Assembly (NCBI RefSeq): GCF_000477435.1 | Contig: NC_022576.1 | Span: 1,984,001 to 2,048,000, forward strand | Length of the DNA: 64,000 nt | Reading direction: 5' to 3' | Source: Candidatus Symbiobacter mobilis CR | Lineage (GTDB): Bacteria; Pseudomonadota; Gammaproteobacteria; Burkholderiales; Burkholderiaceae_C | Part shown: positions 17,057-25,484 of the stretch, one piece after another | Position numbering within the stretch: the first letter of the stretch is position 1 | Layout of the letters: the number at the start of each line of letters is the position of its first letter | Made by a program: the position numbers and the translations under genes | The notes under the pieces: generated by a model | Seen by the model: the letters and a program-made list of their open reading frames with translations, nothing else | Database searches by the model: none | Told to the model about the DNA's origin: nothing

Positions 17057-19023
17057 CTGACAAAATTTTTTGTGGGCTATCTGTTAAAAATAGCATCAAA
17101 ACAAAATACTTGTTGACAGGCTTGGCGATTTGTCTTGCCACTTTGTTATTGGTGTCCACGGTTAGTTACTATGTAGCATATTCCATTACCAAGGAGCAAA
17201 TTAATCAATGGGCGAAGGCAACGGCGTTTCAGAAAGCCACTGAGCTGGATAGTTGGTTTAGAAAATATGGACAAATAGTTGAAGGTATTGTCTCTGATGT
17301 TGTTATTGAAAATAATTATAATGTAAACCATTTACGCAGATTATTGATTAATAAGAAGTTAAGATATGTTGATATTAATTCGGATAGAATACTTTACCAA
17401 ATTGGCTTTGAGAATAATGTAAACATCCATTCATCAACAAAGATGGTCATTTCTGATTCATATGATGTTAGAACAAGGCCGTGGTATATTCAATCAAAAC
17501 AATCAAATGGATTAATTTATACAAAACCTTTTGTAATTTATTCAACTAAAGAAATTGCTTGCTCTGTTGTCGCGCCATTAAAAGATAATGGAAAATTTAT
17601 CGGATCGTTTGTTACTCCTGTGTATTTATCTGATGTAATTTCCATTGTTAATAATAGCAAATTTGGAGAAAATAGCTATGCTTTTTTAATGGATCAAGAA
17701 GGTAATATTATTACACATCCAAATAATGCTTTTTTATTTGACGAAAAAAGCGGATTCAAAAATCTGACAAACGTTCAAGGGGTATATTATTCTGAATTAA
17801 AACAGGCGCTATTGCAAAATCAAAGCGGACTCATCGAAATTCAAGATTATGATGGTGAGTCACGCATGATTATTACAAACAAAATCAGCTCAACAAATTG
17901 GATTTTAGGAATCGCCATCCCCAAATCATCGTACCAAAAACCGCTCAACAACCTACTTTATGGCTACGGTTTAGCCATGCTGGTTTCTTTACTGCTTGGA
18001 CTTAGCATCATGTACAAGCTGGTTGGAGGGATGATCAGGCCCATCAAGTCGCTGAATGAGAGCGTCAAGAGTTTCTCGGCAGCCAATATGTCGGCACGGG
18101 TTACAGTCGATACACAAGACGAAATTGGCGAACTGGGCAAAAACTTTAACCAGATGGCTGATACCATTCAGGAATACAGCCAGTCGTTGGAGCAGAAGGT
18201 CATTGAGCGAACCAGAGAGCTACAGGAAAAGAACGACAAAATTATGGAGAGCATTGATTACGCTGAGCGCTTGCAACGCGCCATCTTGCCACCGTTGCCC
18301 CACCGATTGGGTATTTCTGATGACAAATGTTTCGTGATCTGGAAGCCGAGAGACGTCGTGGGCGGCGATATGTACTGGTGTCGAGGCGATGACCGATTTG
18401 TGTTGGTAGCCGTTGCAGACTGCACAGGCCACGGTGTGCCGGGCGCACTGATGACAATGGCGCTGAGTTCGATCTTGGACGGATTGCCGAGATCGCTGGA
18501 GGGACTTAAACCCTCGGCCTTGCTGCACCGCATCAACATGGGGCTGAAAGAGACCCTGCGGCAAGAGAATCAGGATTCACTGGCCAATGACGGCGCGGAT
18601 ATGGCCCTGTGTCTGCTGGACAAACAGGAAAAAACCTTTCTCTACGCTGGCGCCAAATTGTCAGCATTTGTAGAGAAAGCCGGTCAGATCACCGAGTACA
18701 AGGGGACAAGGCACAGTGTCGGCTATTCGCATGGCCGTGAGGTCACTTTTGATGACCGTCAGATTGACTGGATTGAGGGCAGCGTGGTTTATTTCACCAC
18801 GGATGGGCTATTGGATCAGAATAGCCAAGAAGGCAAAGGCGGCATGGGTCGTGGTGGCTTTGTGCGCTTGCTCCAAAGTTTGGCTGGTCAGTCATTTGCG
18901 GCGCAGGAACAGACTGTGGAACAATTGATTGCCACCAGTTTGAAACAGGTCGAACAGCGTGACGACATCACAGTGGTCGGGTTTGAAATAGGCAATTACT
19001 TGAAAGGAACAATAGGATTATGA
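17053..19023 (+). CDS. Membrane sensor PP2C/SpoIIE phosphatase, SiaA-like (copy 2)
   Basis: A 656-residue tandem paralogue of the preceding gene. From the HAMP domain to the C-terminus the two are nearly interchangeable (GGDMYWCRGDDR with Asp439, VADCTGHGVPGALMTMAL, DGADMALCLLDKQEKTF). The periplasmic sensor has diverged strongly and its DNA is much richer in A and T (17250-17950). The Cache signature is still visible as YDVRTRPWYIQSKQSNGLIY. This pattern suggests duplication followed by fast change of ligand specificity, with both copies acting on the same substrate. The start overlaps the previous stop (ATGA) and the gene overlaps siaB by ATGA, so expression is probably coupled. Confidence 0.92.
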   Translation: MTDKIFCGLSVKNSIKTKYLLTGLAICLATLLLVSTVSYYVAYSITKEQINQWAKATAFQKATELDSWFRKYGQIVEGIVSDVVIENNYNVNHLRRLLINKKLRYVDINSDRILYQIGFENNVNIHSSTKMVISDSYDVRTRPWYIQSKQSNGLIYTKPFVIYSTKEIACSVVAPLKDNGKFIGSFVTPVYLSDVISIVNNSKFGENSYAFLMDQEGNIITHPNNAFLFDEKSGFKNLTNVQGVYYSELKQALLQNQSGLIEIQDYDGESRMIITNKISSTNWILGIAIPKSSYQKPLNNLLYGYGLAMLVSLLLGLSIMYKLVGGMIRPIKSLNESVKSFSAANMSARVTVDTQDEIGELGKNFNQMADTIQEYSQSLEQKVIERTRELQEKNDKIMESIDYAERLQRAILPPLPHRLGISDDKCFVIWKPRDVVGGDMYWCRGDDRFVLVAVADCTGHGVPGALMTMALSSILDGLPRSLEGLKPSALLHRINMGLKETLRQENQDSLANDGADMALCLLDKQEKTFLYAGAKLSAFVEKAGQITEYKGTRHSVGYSHGREVTFDDRQIDWIEGSVVYFTTDGLLDQNSQEGKGGMGRGGFVRLLQSLAGQSFAAQEQTVEQLIATSLKQVEQRDDITVVGFEIGNYLKGTIGL

Positions 19024-19565
19024 TTAGCAAATTGACAGATATTCAGAATGTGCTTGAATCAAGTGGCATTTTGACCTGTTTTTCAGGGCGGTTTTCTCAG
19101 GTGTTGATTGAAGAAATTGGCGATGCTCTGAAAAAACACATGGAGAATGAAGAACGGCCTAAAAGCGATATATTTAATGTGCTCAGGATTTTTGTCGAGC
19201 AGTCTCAAAACATCAGAAACTATGTGAACAGCAAGGCGAATTCACCTGTTTCAGAACGCATTGCCTGTTCTGCCATAATTGGTATTGGTCGAAAAGAGAA
19301 TGACTATTTTATCTGGTCGGGCAATTTGGTTGACAACGTGGATGTTGAACAGCTTTCCGCTAAACTGAATATCATAGTCAATGCCGAAAAAGACGAATTG
19401 AAAAAACTTTACAAGGCGCAAATGATGAAAGACATCGAGCCTGGGCAGGTAGGTGCTGGCGTGGGATTTTTTGATATTGCCAAAAGAGCCAGACAACCGA
19501 TTGAGTTTTCGATTGGTAAAGTGGATGAACAGTTTTCGTTTTTTGAAATCAAAGTCATTGTTTAA
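19020..19565 (+). CDS. siaB: SiaB-family protein kinase (DUF6272)
   Basis: A 181-residue protein of the SiaB/DUF6272 family, a GHKL-like fold related to anti-sigma kinases. The segment IFVEQSQNIRNYVNSK resembles the N-box-like helix of the family, and AGVGFFDIAKRARQPIEF near the C-terminus is also typical. SiaB phosphorylates SiaC on a Thr, opposing SiaA. Its place directly between the two SiaA-like phosphatases and siaC supports the assignment. The ATG overlaps the phosphatase stop by four bases. Recognition is from motifs and context; no alignment was run. Confidence 0.85.
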   Translation: MISKLTDIQNVLESSGILTCFSGRFSQVLIEEIGDALKKHMENEERPKSDIFNVLRIFVEQSQNIRNYVNSKANSPVSERIACSAIIGIGRKENDYFIWSGNLVDNVDVEQLSAKLNIIVNAEKDELKKLYKAQMMKDIEPGQVGAGVGFFDIAKRARQPIEFSIGKVDEQFSFFEIKVIV

Positions 19566-19577
19566 GGGGAAATGTTC

Positions 19578-19967
19578 ATGGAATCATTACGTCTTGAACC
19601 TGCAAAATCTACTCCACTGGTTGATTTTAATGTGAGTACTCGCATTTTTACGATCAAGGGTGAATCTTACCCTGAAAATTCGTTCAAGTTTTATGAACCG
19701 ATTTTGCAGTGGCTGGATGCTTTTTTTGAACAAGTCACCGACCAAGATGTGACAAAACTGGAGATCAGCCTACCGTACATCAACACCAGTAGTTCGAAAT
19801 GCATTTTGATGTTGCTGGAAAAGTTTGAAAAGGCTTATCAGGATGGAAAATCCGTGGTCGTCAACTGGTATTACGATGAAGAAAATGAAAGTGAAATGGA
19901 GTGCGCGCAAGACTTCAAGGAATACGTTGAGCTTGAATTTAATTTGATTGCAGAAAAAGGGTCCTGA
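19578..19967 (+). CDS. siaC: SiaC-family regulatory phosphoprotein (DUF1987)
   Basis: A 129-residue protein beginning ESLRLEPAKSTP, the usual opening of DUF1987/SiaC proteins. The core PYINTSSSKCILMLLEKFEKA contains Thr70, equivalent in position to the phosphorylated Thr of P. aeruginosa SiaC. It resembles anti-sigma-factor antagonists in size and in logic: the unphosphorylated form binds and activates an effector. Two ATGs are possible; 19578 fits the AAGGGGA ribosome site, while the one six bases upstream is too close. The kinase gene follows only four bases later, so SiaC and this kinase are likely made together. Confidence 0.9.
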   Translation: MESLRLEPAKSTPLVDFNVSTRIFTIKGESYPENSFKFYEPILQWLDAFFEQVTDQDVTKLEISLPYINTSSSKCILMLLEKFEKAYQDGKSVVVNWYYDEENESEMECAQDFKEYVELEFNLIAEKGS

Positions 19968-19971
19968 CACC

Positions 19972-20970
19972 ATGAAACAAGCCAATAAAAAGGACATTTT
20001 CCGAATCGAATTCGAAATTTTGGAAAATGCTGCCAAAGTTTTGCGCAGCCCTGACTACGTTGATAATCCTATTCGTACTCAATTCGAAGATCTTTATATT
20101 GGCTACAAAAAACTATTACAACAAAGTCAACAATTGGTCAACATCAGCGACCGACAACAGGATCGGCTGATAAAACTGCAAAACTTGAAAGATGACTTTT
20201 TATCTACTGCATCCCATGAGCTAAGAACTCCAATCACCTCTGTTCTGGGATTCATCCAGGTTATCAAGAAAAAGCTCAATGAGGTGATTTATCCTCGGCT
20301 ACTACCGTTGGATTCCAAAACAGAAAAGACAGTCAGACAGATCGACGGCAACATCGATATCATTATTTCCGAAGGCGAACGGCTGACCTGTTTGATCAAC
20401 GACATTCTTGATCTTTCGAAAATGCGTGCGGGAAAGATGGAATGGAAGTCTCACCCCGTTGCCCCGGCCGATGTGGTGCAACGTGCGACAGCGGCAACGT
20501 CGTCGTTGTTTGACAAAAAGTCCATTCCCTTGGAAATAGAAATCGCCCCGAATTTGCCAACATGGATGGGCGATGGCGACAGACTGATTCAAGTCATGAT
20601 TAATCTGTTATCTAATGCCGTCAAATTCACAAATCAGGGCACAGTCACTTGCCGTGTCATCTCCATCCACCAAAGTGTCCGGGTCAGCGTGCAAGATTCC
20701 GGCAGTGGCATTGCCGCCGAGCACCATCAGGCAGTGTTTGAAAAGTTCAGGCAGGTCGGGGACGATGTTGCCGATGGCCCCAAGGGAACTGGCCTTGGCC
20801 TACCGATCTGCAAGGAAATCGTCGAGCACCACGGCGGAAGAATCTGGGTGGACAGTGAGCCTGGACGCGGGAGCACGTTCGTTTTCGAGATTCCTGCAGG
20901 TCAACCTGCTGACAGTGGCACCCTACAAAAGAACCCCGCTGAACCTATCGACCTGCAAGGAGGCCGTTGA
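19972..20970 (+). CDS. Soluble histidine kinase, likely output partner of SiaC
   Basis: A 332-residue kinase without membrane segments or receiver domain. About 75 residues of helical, coiled-coil sequence (YIGYKKLLQQSQQLVNISDR) precede the dimerisation helix with His82 in TASHELRTPITSV. The ATPase domain follows, with VMINLLSNAVKFTN, DSGSGIAAE and GTGLGLPICKEIVEHHGG. The catalytic half is closely similar to the membrane kinase at 13193-15064. The N-terminal helix resembles the stalk found ahead of GGDEF domains in SiaD-type cyclases, where SiaC docks; I infer it plays that role here. ATG 19972 is used because the upstream in-frame TTG lies inside siaC. Confidence 0.9.
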   Translation: MKQANKKDIFRIEFEILENAAKVLRSPDYVDNPIRTQFEDLYIGYKKLLQQSQQLVNISDRQQDRLIKLQNLKDDFLSTASHELRTPITSVLGFIQVIKKKLNEVIYPRLLPLDSKTEKTVRQIDGNIDIIISEGERLTCLINDILDLSKMRAGKMEWKSHPVAPADVVQRATAATSSLFDKKSIPLEIEIAPNLPTWMGDGDRLIQVMINLLSNAVKFTNQGTVTCRVISIHQSVRVSVQDSGSGIAAEHHQAVFEKFRQVGDDVADGPKGTGLGLPICKEIVEHHGGRIWVDSEPGRGSTFVFEIPAGQPADSGTLQKNPAEPIDLQGGR

Positions 20971-20996
20971 ACCATAGTGTCTCCCACCACCCCTCT

Positions 20997-21611
20997 TCAA
21001 GGTTGCACACCCAGCAGTTCCGCCAACGCCGGGGTAGGCATTGCGCCGCTATGGCTTGTAGTAGCGTCGCTTTCCGCATCGACGATGATCAGATGCGGAA
21101 CGGAATTGACTCCCAGCTTTTCCAGCAGGGCAGTGTTGGCGCGAATCGCCTCTTGTAGCGTCTGTATCGCCGTATCGTTTTCCTGCCCGTTCCCCTGCCC
21201 CAACGCCACGTCGATCCCGCCGGAGCCGGATAGCAACGCATCTTCGTGCTTGGCCATCGCTGCAGCAGGATCCGCCGCATGAAGAATTGCCACCCCCTGA
21301 GGCAAGCTCTTGCGAGACATGAACGCCACCGGCACCCATACGAAATGCATACGCTGCTGCAAAGGCAGCGCAGCCTGCCAGAGATGGCCACAGTGCCCGC
21401 ACTGCGGATCAAAAAACACATAGGCTGTCTTGCGGCCTATCTGCGAACCCAGCGAGAAGCCCCTTGCACCACTTTGCAACATCTCCCGCACGGGCTTACT
21501 CTGCACTTGCGGCGTCGACGCGGGCTGTGATACGCGGATCGCCGGGGGATCCACTGCCTGCCCGCTACAACCCGCCAAACTCAACCCTACTGCACACCAC
21601 CACGCCTTCAT
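20997..21611 (-). CDS. Thioredoxin-fold lipoprotein of the DsbC/DsbG type
   Basis: A 204-residue predicted lipoprotein. The signal peptide ends in a lipobox (LSLAGC), followed by a short linker and a thioredoxin-like domain with active site CGHC in FFDPQCGHCGHLW. A cis-Pro loop is visible as VNSVPHLIIVD. The CGHC dithiol and the downstream helix-rich insertion match periplasmic disulfide isomerases or oxidases, but the dimerisation domain of classical DsbC is too short or absent. It probably handles disulfides at the inner or outer membrane. ATG 21611 has AGGAAG upstream. It converges with the Sia cluster, 26 bases from the kinase stop. Confidence 0.85.
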   Translation of the reverse strand: MKAWWCAVGLSLAGCSGQAVDPPAIRVSQPASTPQVQSKPVREMLQSGARGFSLGSQIGRKTAYVFFDPQCGHCGHLWQAALPLQQRMHFVWVPVAFMSRKSLPQGVAILHAADPAAAMAKHEDALLSGSGGIDVALGQGNGQENDTAIQTLQEAIRANTALLEKLGVNSVPHLIIVDAESDATTSHSGAMPTPALAELLGVQP

Positions 21612-22100
21612 ATTTCTGCTTCCTCCTCGCCAAAGAAAACACCTTGCAACATCCATAGGCCGCAGTGTAGAAGCGCCGTTCGACGCTGGACTGTGGACAA
21701 CCCAGCGCCTTTCTTCCTGCTTTTCCCCCCGTTATCCCCAGCCCGACACGGCCAACGCTACTTGTTCTCCATTTGCGTACACCACGGTACCAGGTTGTCC
21801 CAGGGGTTGTATGCAACATAACACGTTGTTTCGATGTGAAAAACGATACTTTTCCACAGCACGGGGACTGGCTTGTTACTACGATGATCTTTGAAAAAGT
21901 ATTTCTATTCAAGATCATTTCCAATCTTGGGAATCGGCTGACTGAGATGGCGCCTCTATGCCCAACGTCTCGAAAATGTGGTGGGAGCGACGAAATGGAT
22001 GCGCACCTCTCCTGCAGTTTCGGCTGTCTACAATCCGCCCCTTTTTTGGGGAACCCTTCTTGGGGTTCCCTTTTTTGACCCATCCCCGAAAGGAAACACC
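21612..22100. promoter_or_regulatory. Divergent regulatory region between the Dsb-like gene and rpsP
   Basis: This stretch of 489 bases has no convincing gene. Three DnaA-box-like nonamers occur: TTGTCCACA at 21692-21700 (minus), TTATCCCCA at 21732-21740, and a consensus-fitting TTTTCCACA at 21850-21858. An AT-rich segment contains an inverted repeat, ATGATCTTTGAA (21884-21895) and TTCAAGATCAT (21908-21918), which could be an operator. A terminator-like hairpin sits just before rpsP. Promoters were not assigned. Confidence 0.4.
22049..22076 (+). terminator. Intrinsic terminator-like hairpin 24 bases upstream of rpsP
   Basis: GGGAACCC (22049-22056) pairs with GGGTTCCC (22063-22070) around a 6-base loop, followed immediately by T6. 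It points toward rpsP and ends just before its AAAGGA ribosome site. No plus-strand gene ends nearby, so it may be an attenuator in the rpsP operon leader. Confidence 0.75.
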
Positions 22101-22346
22101 ATGGTCGTAGTCCGACTGGCTCGTGGCGGCGCAAAAGCCCGTCCGTTTTTCGACATCGTCGTTACCGACAAACGCAAACGCCGGGATGGTCGCTTTATCG
22201 AGCGGTTGGGTTTTTACAACCCTGTTGCTGCGTCGAACGAAGAAGGCTTGCGTATTGCCCTCGACCGTCTCCACTACTGGAAAGGCGTTGGCGCAGAGGT
22301 TTCCGACGCTGTGGCGCGTCTGGTTCGTACCGTCAAGCCTGCGTGA
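22101..22346 (+). CDS. rpsP: 30S ribosomal protein S16
   Basis: An 81-residue protein with the full S16 pattern: [20 protein letters not shown], then [13 protein letters not shown], then [20 protein letters not shown]16 binds 16S rRNA early in small-subunit assembly. A good ribosome site AAAGGA precedes ATG 22101. It is the first gene of the conserved rpsP-rimM-trmD-rplS operon. A terminator-like hairpin in the leader suggests regulated readthrough. Confidence 0.97.
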   Translation: MVVVRLARGGAKARPFFDIVVTDKRKRRDGRFIERLGFYNPVAASNEEGLRIALDRLHYWKGVGAEVSDAVARLVRTVKPA

Positions 22347-22419
22347 CAGGATCGGCAGGATGGTGGAATAGGCTACAACGCCCTGGTTCCGCGTTGCGTA
22401 GCGTCGTGGCACGGTGACG

Positions 22420-23019
22420 ATGTTTCCCCCGGTGGCTCCTACTGCGACAGGGGAATGCAATGCTCCAGCGCAGTGGCCCGAAGACCTCGTCGAAGTAGCC
22501 CGGGTGCAAGGCGCCTGGGGCGTTCGCGGATGGCTCAGGCTGGTGGCGCATAGCCCGGAACCGGTGGCCTTATTGGCTGCATCCCGGTGGTATTACACCT
22601 ATTCGGCTTGTCGGAATGCGCCGCTCCCTGCCGATGGCAACGACGAGCAGCGGGTACGAGGGGTGTGGTCGGTGCGCCAATCCCGCAGACACAGCGGGAA
22701 TGTCGTCGCCGACATCGAAGGGATCGTCGATCGAACCATGGCCCAGTCTTGGGCCGGGGCTGTCGTTGCTGTTCGCAAGGCCGATTTCCCCCGGCTCGGT
22801 AACGACGAGTACTACCTGGTTGACCTGATCGGGATGCGGGTGCAGAACCGCCAGGGCGTGTATCTGGGCAGCGTCGCCAAATTTTTTCCTACTGGCCCGC
22901 ATTGGGTACTCGTCCTTGACGGCGAACGCTCTCGCATGGTGCCTTTCGTCAGCGCTTACGTCGATACGGTGGACACTGCTTTGCGCAGCATCGTCGTCGA
23001 TTGGCATCCTGACGATTGA
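22420..23019 (+). CDS. rimM: Ribosome maturation factor RimM
   Basis: A 199-residue protein. The N-terminal domain has the RimM opening VEVARVQGAWGVRGWLRLV. The C-terminal PRC-barrel shows EYYLVDLIGMRV, GVYLGSVAKFFPTGPHWVLVL and VPFVSAYVDTVD. RimM binds S19 and helps mature the 16S rRNA 3' domain. The start may be ATG 22420 or a GTG six bases upstream; no strong ribosome site favours either. It overlaps the following trmD frame by four bases if TTG 23016 is the trmD start. Confidence 0.94.
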   Translation: MFPPVAPTATGECNAPAQWPEDLVEVARVQGAWGVRGWLRLVAHSPEPVALLAASRWYYTYSACRNAPLPADGNDEQRVRGVWSVRQSRRHSGNVVADIEGIVDRTMAQSWAGAVVAVRKADFPRLGNDEYYLVDLIGMRVQNRQGVYLGSVAKFFPTGPHWVLVLDGERSRMVPFVSAYVDTVDTALRSIVVDWHPDD

Positions 23020-23843
23020 TTGAGCGAGTCTGGCTGATCGAGGTGTCGTGGCGAGATGTCGTGAAAGAAGCCAAGAAGTCCAGCGTGTTGTTCGACGTCA
23101 TTACCTTGTTTCCGCAATGGTTTTCGCTGCTGCCCACCACAGGGGTGACACGCAGGGCTTTCGAGCGGGAACAAATGGTGCTGCGCTGCTGCAATCCCCG
23201 GGAGTTTTCCGACGATCCGCACGGCAGGGTGGATGACAGACCCTTTGGAGGTGGGCCAGGCATGGTGATGCAAGCCGACCCCCTTGCGCGTGCCGTGGAT
23301 GACGTGCGCAGCCGCAGATCCGATGCTGCGGACGTACTGTTGTTTTCCCCATCAGGCCGACGCTTGACCCACGACTCGGTACAGCGCTGGGCGTCTGGAA
23401 CGGGTGCCATCCTTGTCTGTGGCAGGTACGAGGGGATCGACCAACGCTTCATCGACAGGTATGTGACCGAAGAAATCAGCCTAGGTGACTTCGTGTTGTC
23501 CGGGGGAGAAATTGCCGCATTGGCATTGCTGGATGCCGTGGCCCGCTTGCTTCCCGGCGTGTTGCACGATGCACAAAGCGCACGAGAGGAAAGTTTTCAT
23601 CCGGATGTGGACGGCTTGCTCGATTGCCCGCAATACACCCGTCCCAGGGAATGGTCGGGGGTGGAAGTGCCCCCTGTGCTGCTGTCCGGGGATCATCGGC
23701 AAATCGAACATTGGCGCCGGGAACAGCGCCTCTTGGCGACGGGGCGGCTGCGGCCCGATGTGGTCGCCCAAGGCAGACAGCAAGGCCGTTTCGGCGCCGA
23801 AGACGAGCAAATCCTTGCCACGATAGAATCCGCCCCCCTTTGA
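23016..23843 (+). CDS. trmD: tRNA (guanine37-N1)-methyltransferase TrmD
   Basis: TrmD methylates G37 next to the anticodon, preventing frameshifts. Motifs in order are [47 protein letters not shown], the knot region [20 protein letters not shown], and [18 protein letters not shown], all as in the SPOUT family. The start is uncertain. TTG 23016 overlaps the rimM stop (TTGA), while GTG 23061 or GTG 23085 would give an N-terminus closer to other TrmD proteins. No ATG lies ahead of the conserved domain. Confidence 0.94.
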   Translation: MIERVWLIEVSWRDVVKEAKKSSVLFDVITLFPQWFSLLPTTGVTRRAFEREQMVLRCCNPREFSDDPHGRVDDRPFGGGPGMVMQADPLARAVDDVRSRRSDAADVLLFSPSGRRLTHDSVQRWASGTGAILVCGRYEGIDQRFIDRYVTEEISLGDFVLSGGEIAALALLDAVARLLPGVLHDAQSAREESFHPDVDGLLDCPQYTRPREWSGVEVPPVLLSGDHRQIEHWRREQRLLATGRLRPDVVAQGRQQGRFGAEDEQILATIESAPL

Positions 23844-23958
23844 TCCTCTGCCATGCAACGGGAACGGCCTTCGTTCCTCCACGGGGTTGCACAAGTGTTC
23901 CGTGTGTTCTTTGTGCTCCGTCGTGCCATCGGATGCGTACGATCTTTTCGAGAAAACC

Positions 23959-24387
23959 ATGAATCTGATCCAAGAACTTGAGCAAGAAGAAATTGCTCGC
24001 CTGGGCAAAACCATCCCGGACTTTGCCCCCGGGGACACCGTCATCGTCAACGTCAACGTTGTCGAAGGCTCGCGCAAGCGAATCCAGGCTTTTGAAGGCG
24101 TAGTCATCGCCAAGCGCAACCGTGGGCTGAATAGCGGGTTCACCGTGCGCAAAATTTCCAGCGGTGAAGGCGTGGAACGGACGTTCCAAACGTACAGCCC
24201 CCTGATTGCGAGCATGGAAGTGAAGCGTCGCGGCGATGTGCGTCGCGCCAAGCTGTACTACCTGCGTGATCGCAGCGGCAAATCCGCACGCATCAAGGAA
24301 AAACTTCCCGCCCGCAAGGGAACGGTGGCAGAAGTCGCTGTGGCTGTGGCAGAACAGACGGAACAGCCTACGGCGACTTCGGCATAG
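23959..24387 (+). CDS. rplS: 50S ribosomal protein L19
   Basis: A 142-residue protein opening [15 protein letters not shown]. Conserved segments are [63 protein letters not shown] and [22 protein letters not shown]19 sits at the interface of the ribosomal subunits. The last 20 or so residues ([19 protein letters not shown]) are an Ala/Thr-rich tail beyond the usual end, common in this lineage. It closes the rpsP operon; 115 non-coding bases separate it from trmD. Confidence 0.97.
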   Translation: MNLIQELEQEEIARLGKTIPDFAPGDTVIVNVNVVEGSRKRIQAFEGVVIAKRNRGLNSGFTVRKISSGEGVERTFQTYSPLIASMEVKRRGDVRRAKLYYLRDRSGKSARIKEKLPARKGTVAEVAVAVAEQTEQPTATSA

Positions 24388-24423
24388 TCGTCGCCCATTC
24401 CCAAAAAATCCACCCGAAAAACC

Positions 24424-24446
24424 CCATGATCCTGTCGGGATCATGG
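24424..24446. terminator. Perfect 9-bp hairpin after rplS
   Basis: CCATGATCC (24424-24432) pairs with GGATCATGG (24438-24446) around a 5-base loop, 36 bases past the rplS stop. No T-tract follows on the plus strand. Two A-runs precede it, so the better intrinsic-terminator reading is on the minus strand. It probably marks the end of the ribosomal operon. Confidence 0.5.
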
Positions 24447-24506
24447 CTGCCGGTGTTATCCGGCGTTCTCATGCCCAACGTCTGCCACATGTTGTAGGAG
24501 CACCCC

Positions 24507-25484
24507 ATGGGTTTTCTCTCGGTACTGTTGGCCTTTTTGCTGGAGCAAGCCCGGCCGTTGGGCCAGGGAAATGTGGTGCATAGAGCGTCGGCAGCGTGGG
24601 TACGCTGGTGCCAGCGTGTGCTCGACACCGGCGAAATCGGACATGCCTGGATGGCGTGGGCGCTGGCCGTGCTGGTGCCCACCTTGCTTTCCGCCGGAAT
24701 CTACTGGCTATGCCTGCTTTTGGTGGGATGGCCTTTGGCGGTCGCGTGGTGCGTGCTGGCGCTGTACGCAACGCTCGGGTTTCGTCAGTTCAGTTTTCAT
24801 TTCACCCAGATTCGGGACGCCTTGCTCGACGGGAATGACGAGCAGGCCCGCCGCTTGTTGGCGGAATGGGAGCCTGACGCAGGCAACGAAGCCACCCGTA
24901 GCGAAATCGTCGCCGACGTGATTGCCTTGTCCGTATTGGCAGCGCACCGGCACGTTTTCGGGGTACTTGTGTGGTTCTCCCTGCTGGCTGCTCTGGGTAT
25001 GGGTCCAGCCGGGGCCGTGCTCTATCGATTGGGTGAGAGTACGGCGCGCTATGTACGTGGTGGCAATCGCGATGGCAAGGATGCAGATTGCTCCTTGGCC
25101 AGTACCGAACTGGTACGCATCGCTTCGCGAAGCTGGGCCAAACTGGATTGGCTCCCCGCACGGGCAACCGCAGTGGGGTTTGCCATCGTGGGCAATTTTG
25201 AAGAGGCCATCGATGGCTGGCGTCGCTGTACCCAATGCGGAGTGCGAGGATCCGATGTGCTGATCCTCGCTGCCACCCAGGGAGCAATGGACGTCGATCT
25301 TGGGGGGGCCATGGCAGCACACCAGGGTCTGGTCGAGACTGCCGACAACAATGCAGAACCTCAGTCGATCCGCCCGCAACCACAGATGGGCCATCTGCCT
25401 GTCGTCGTCGGGATGGTATGGCGTACCGTTGTGCTGTGGGTCATCCTGTTGGCGTTGCTCAGTGTGGCGCGGCTGCTGGGCTGA
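24507..25484 (+). CDS. CobD/CbiB-family membrane protein
   Basis: A 325-residue membrane protein starting at ATG 24507 with GTAGGAG at ideal spacing. Hydrophobic segments occur near residues 55-90, 150-170 and 305-325. Segments such as FRQFSFHFTQIRDALLDGNDEQARRLL and EIVADVIALSVLAAHRHVFGVLVWF match the CobD/CbiB-related proteins found beside rplS in Burkholderiales. CobD proper makes cobinamide from cobyric acid, but no other cobalamin genes are present here and this subgroup may have another role. A 145-bp repeat begins on the last base of its stop codon. Confidence 0.8.
   Translation: MGFLSVLLAFLLEQARPLGQGNVVHRASAAWVRWCQRVLDTGEIGHAWMAWALAVLVPTLLSAGIYWLCLLLVGWPLAVAWCVLALYATLGFRQFSFHFTQIRDALLDGNDEQARRLLAEWEPDAGNEATRSEIVADVIALSVLAAHRHVFGVLVWFSLLAALGMGPAGAVLYRLGESTARYVRGGNRDGKDADCSLASTELVRIASRSWAKLDWLPARATAVGFAIVGNFEEAIDGWRRCTQCGVRGSDVLILAATQGAMDVDLGGAMAAHQGLVETADNNAEPQSIRPQPQMGHLPVVVGMVWRTVVLWVILLALLSVARLLG

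Noticed and set aside
21692..21858. Chromosomal replication origin
   Set aside because: DnaA-like boxes are few and only one fits the consensus; no dnaA, dnaN, gyrB or gidA nearby.
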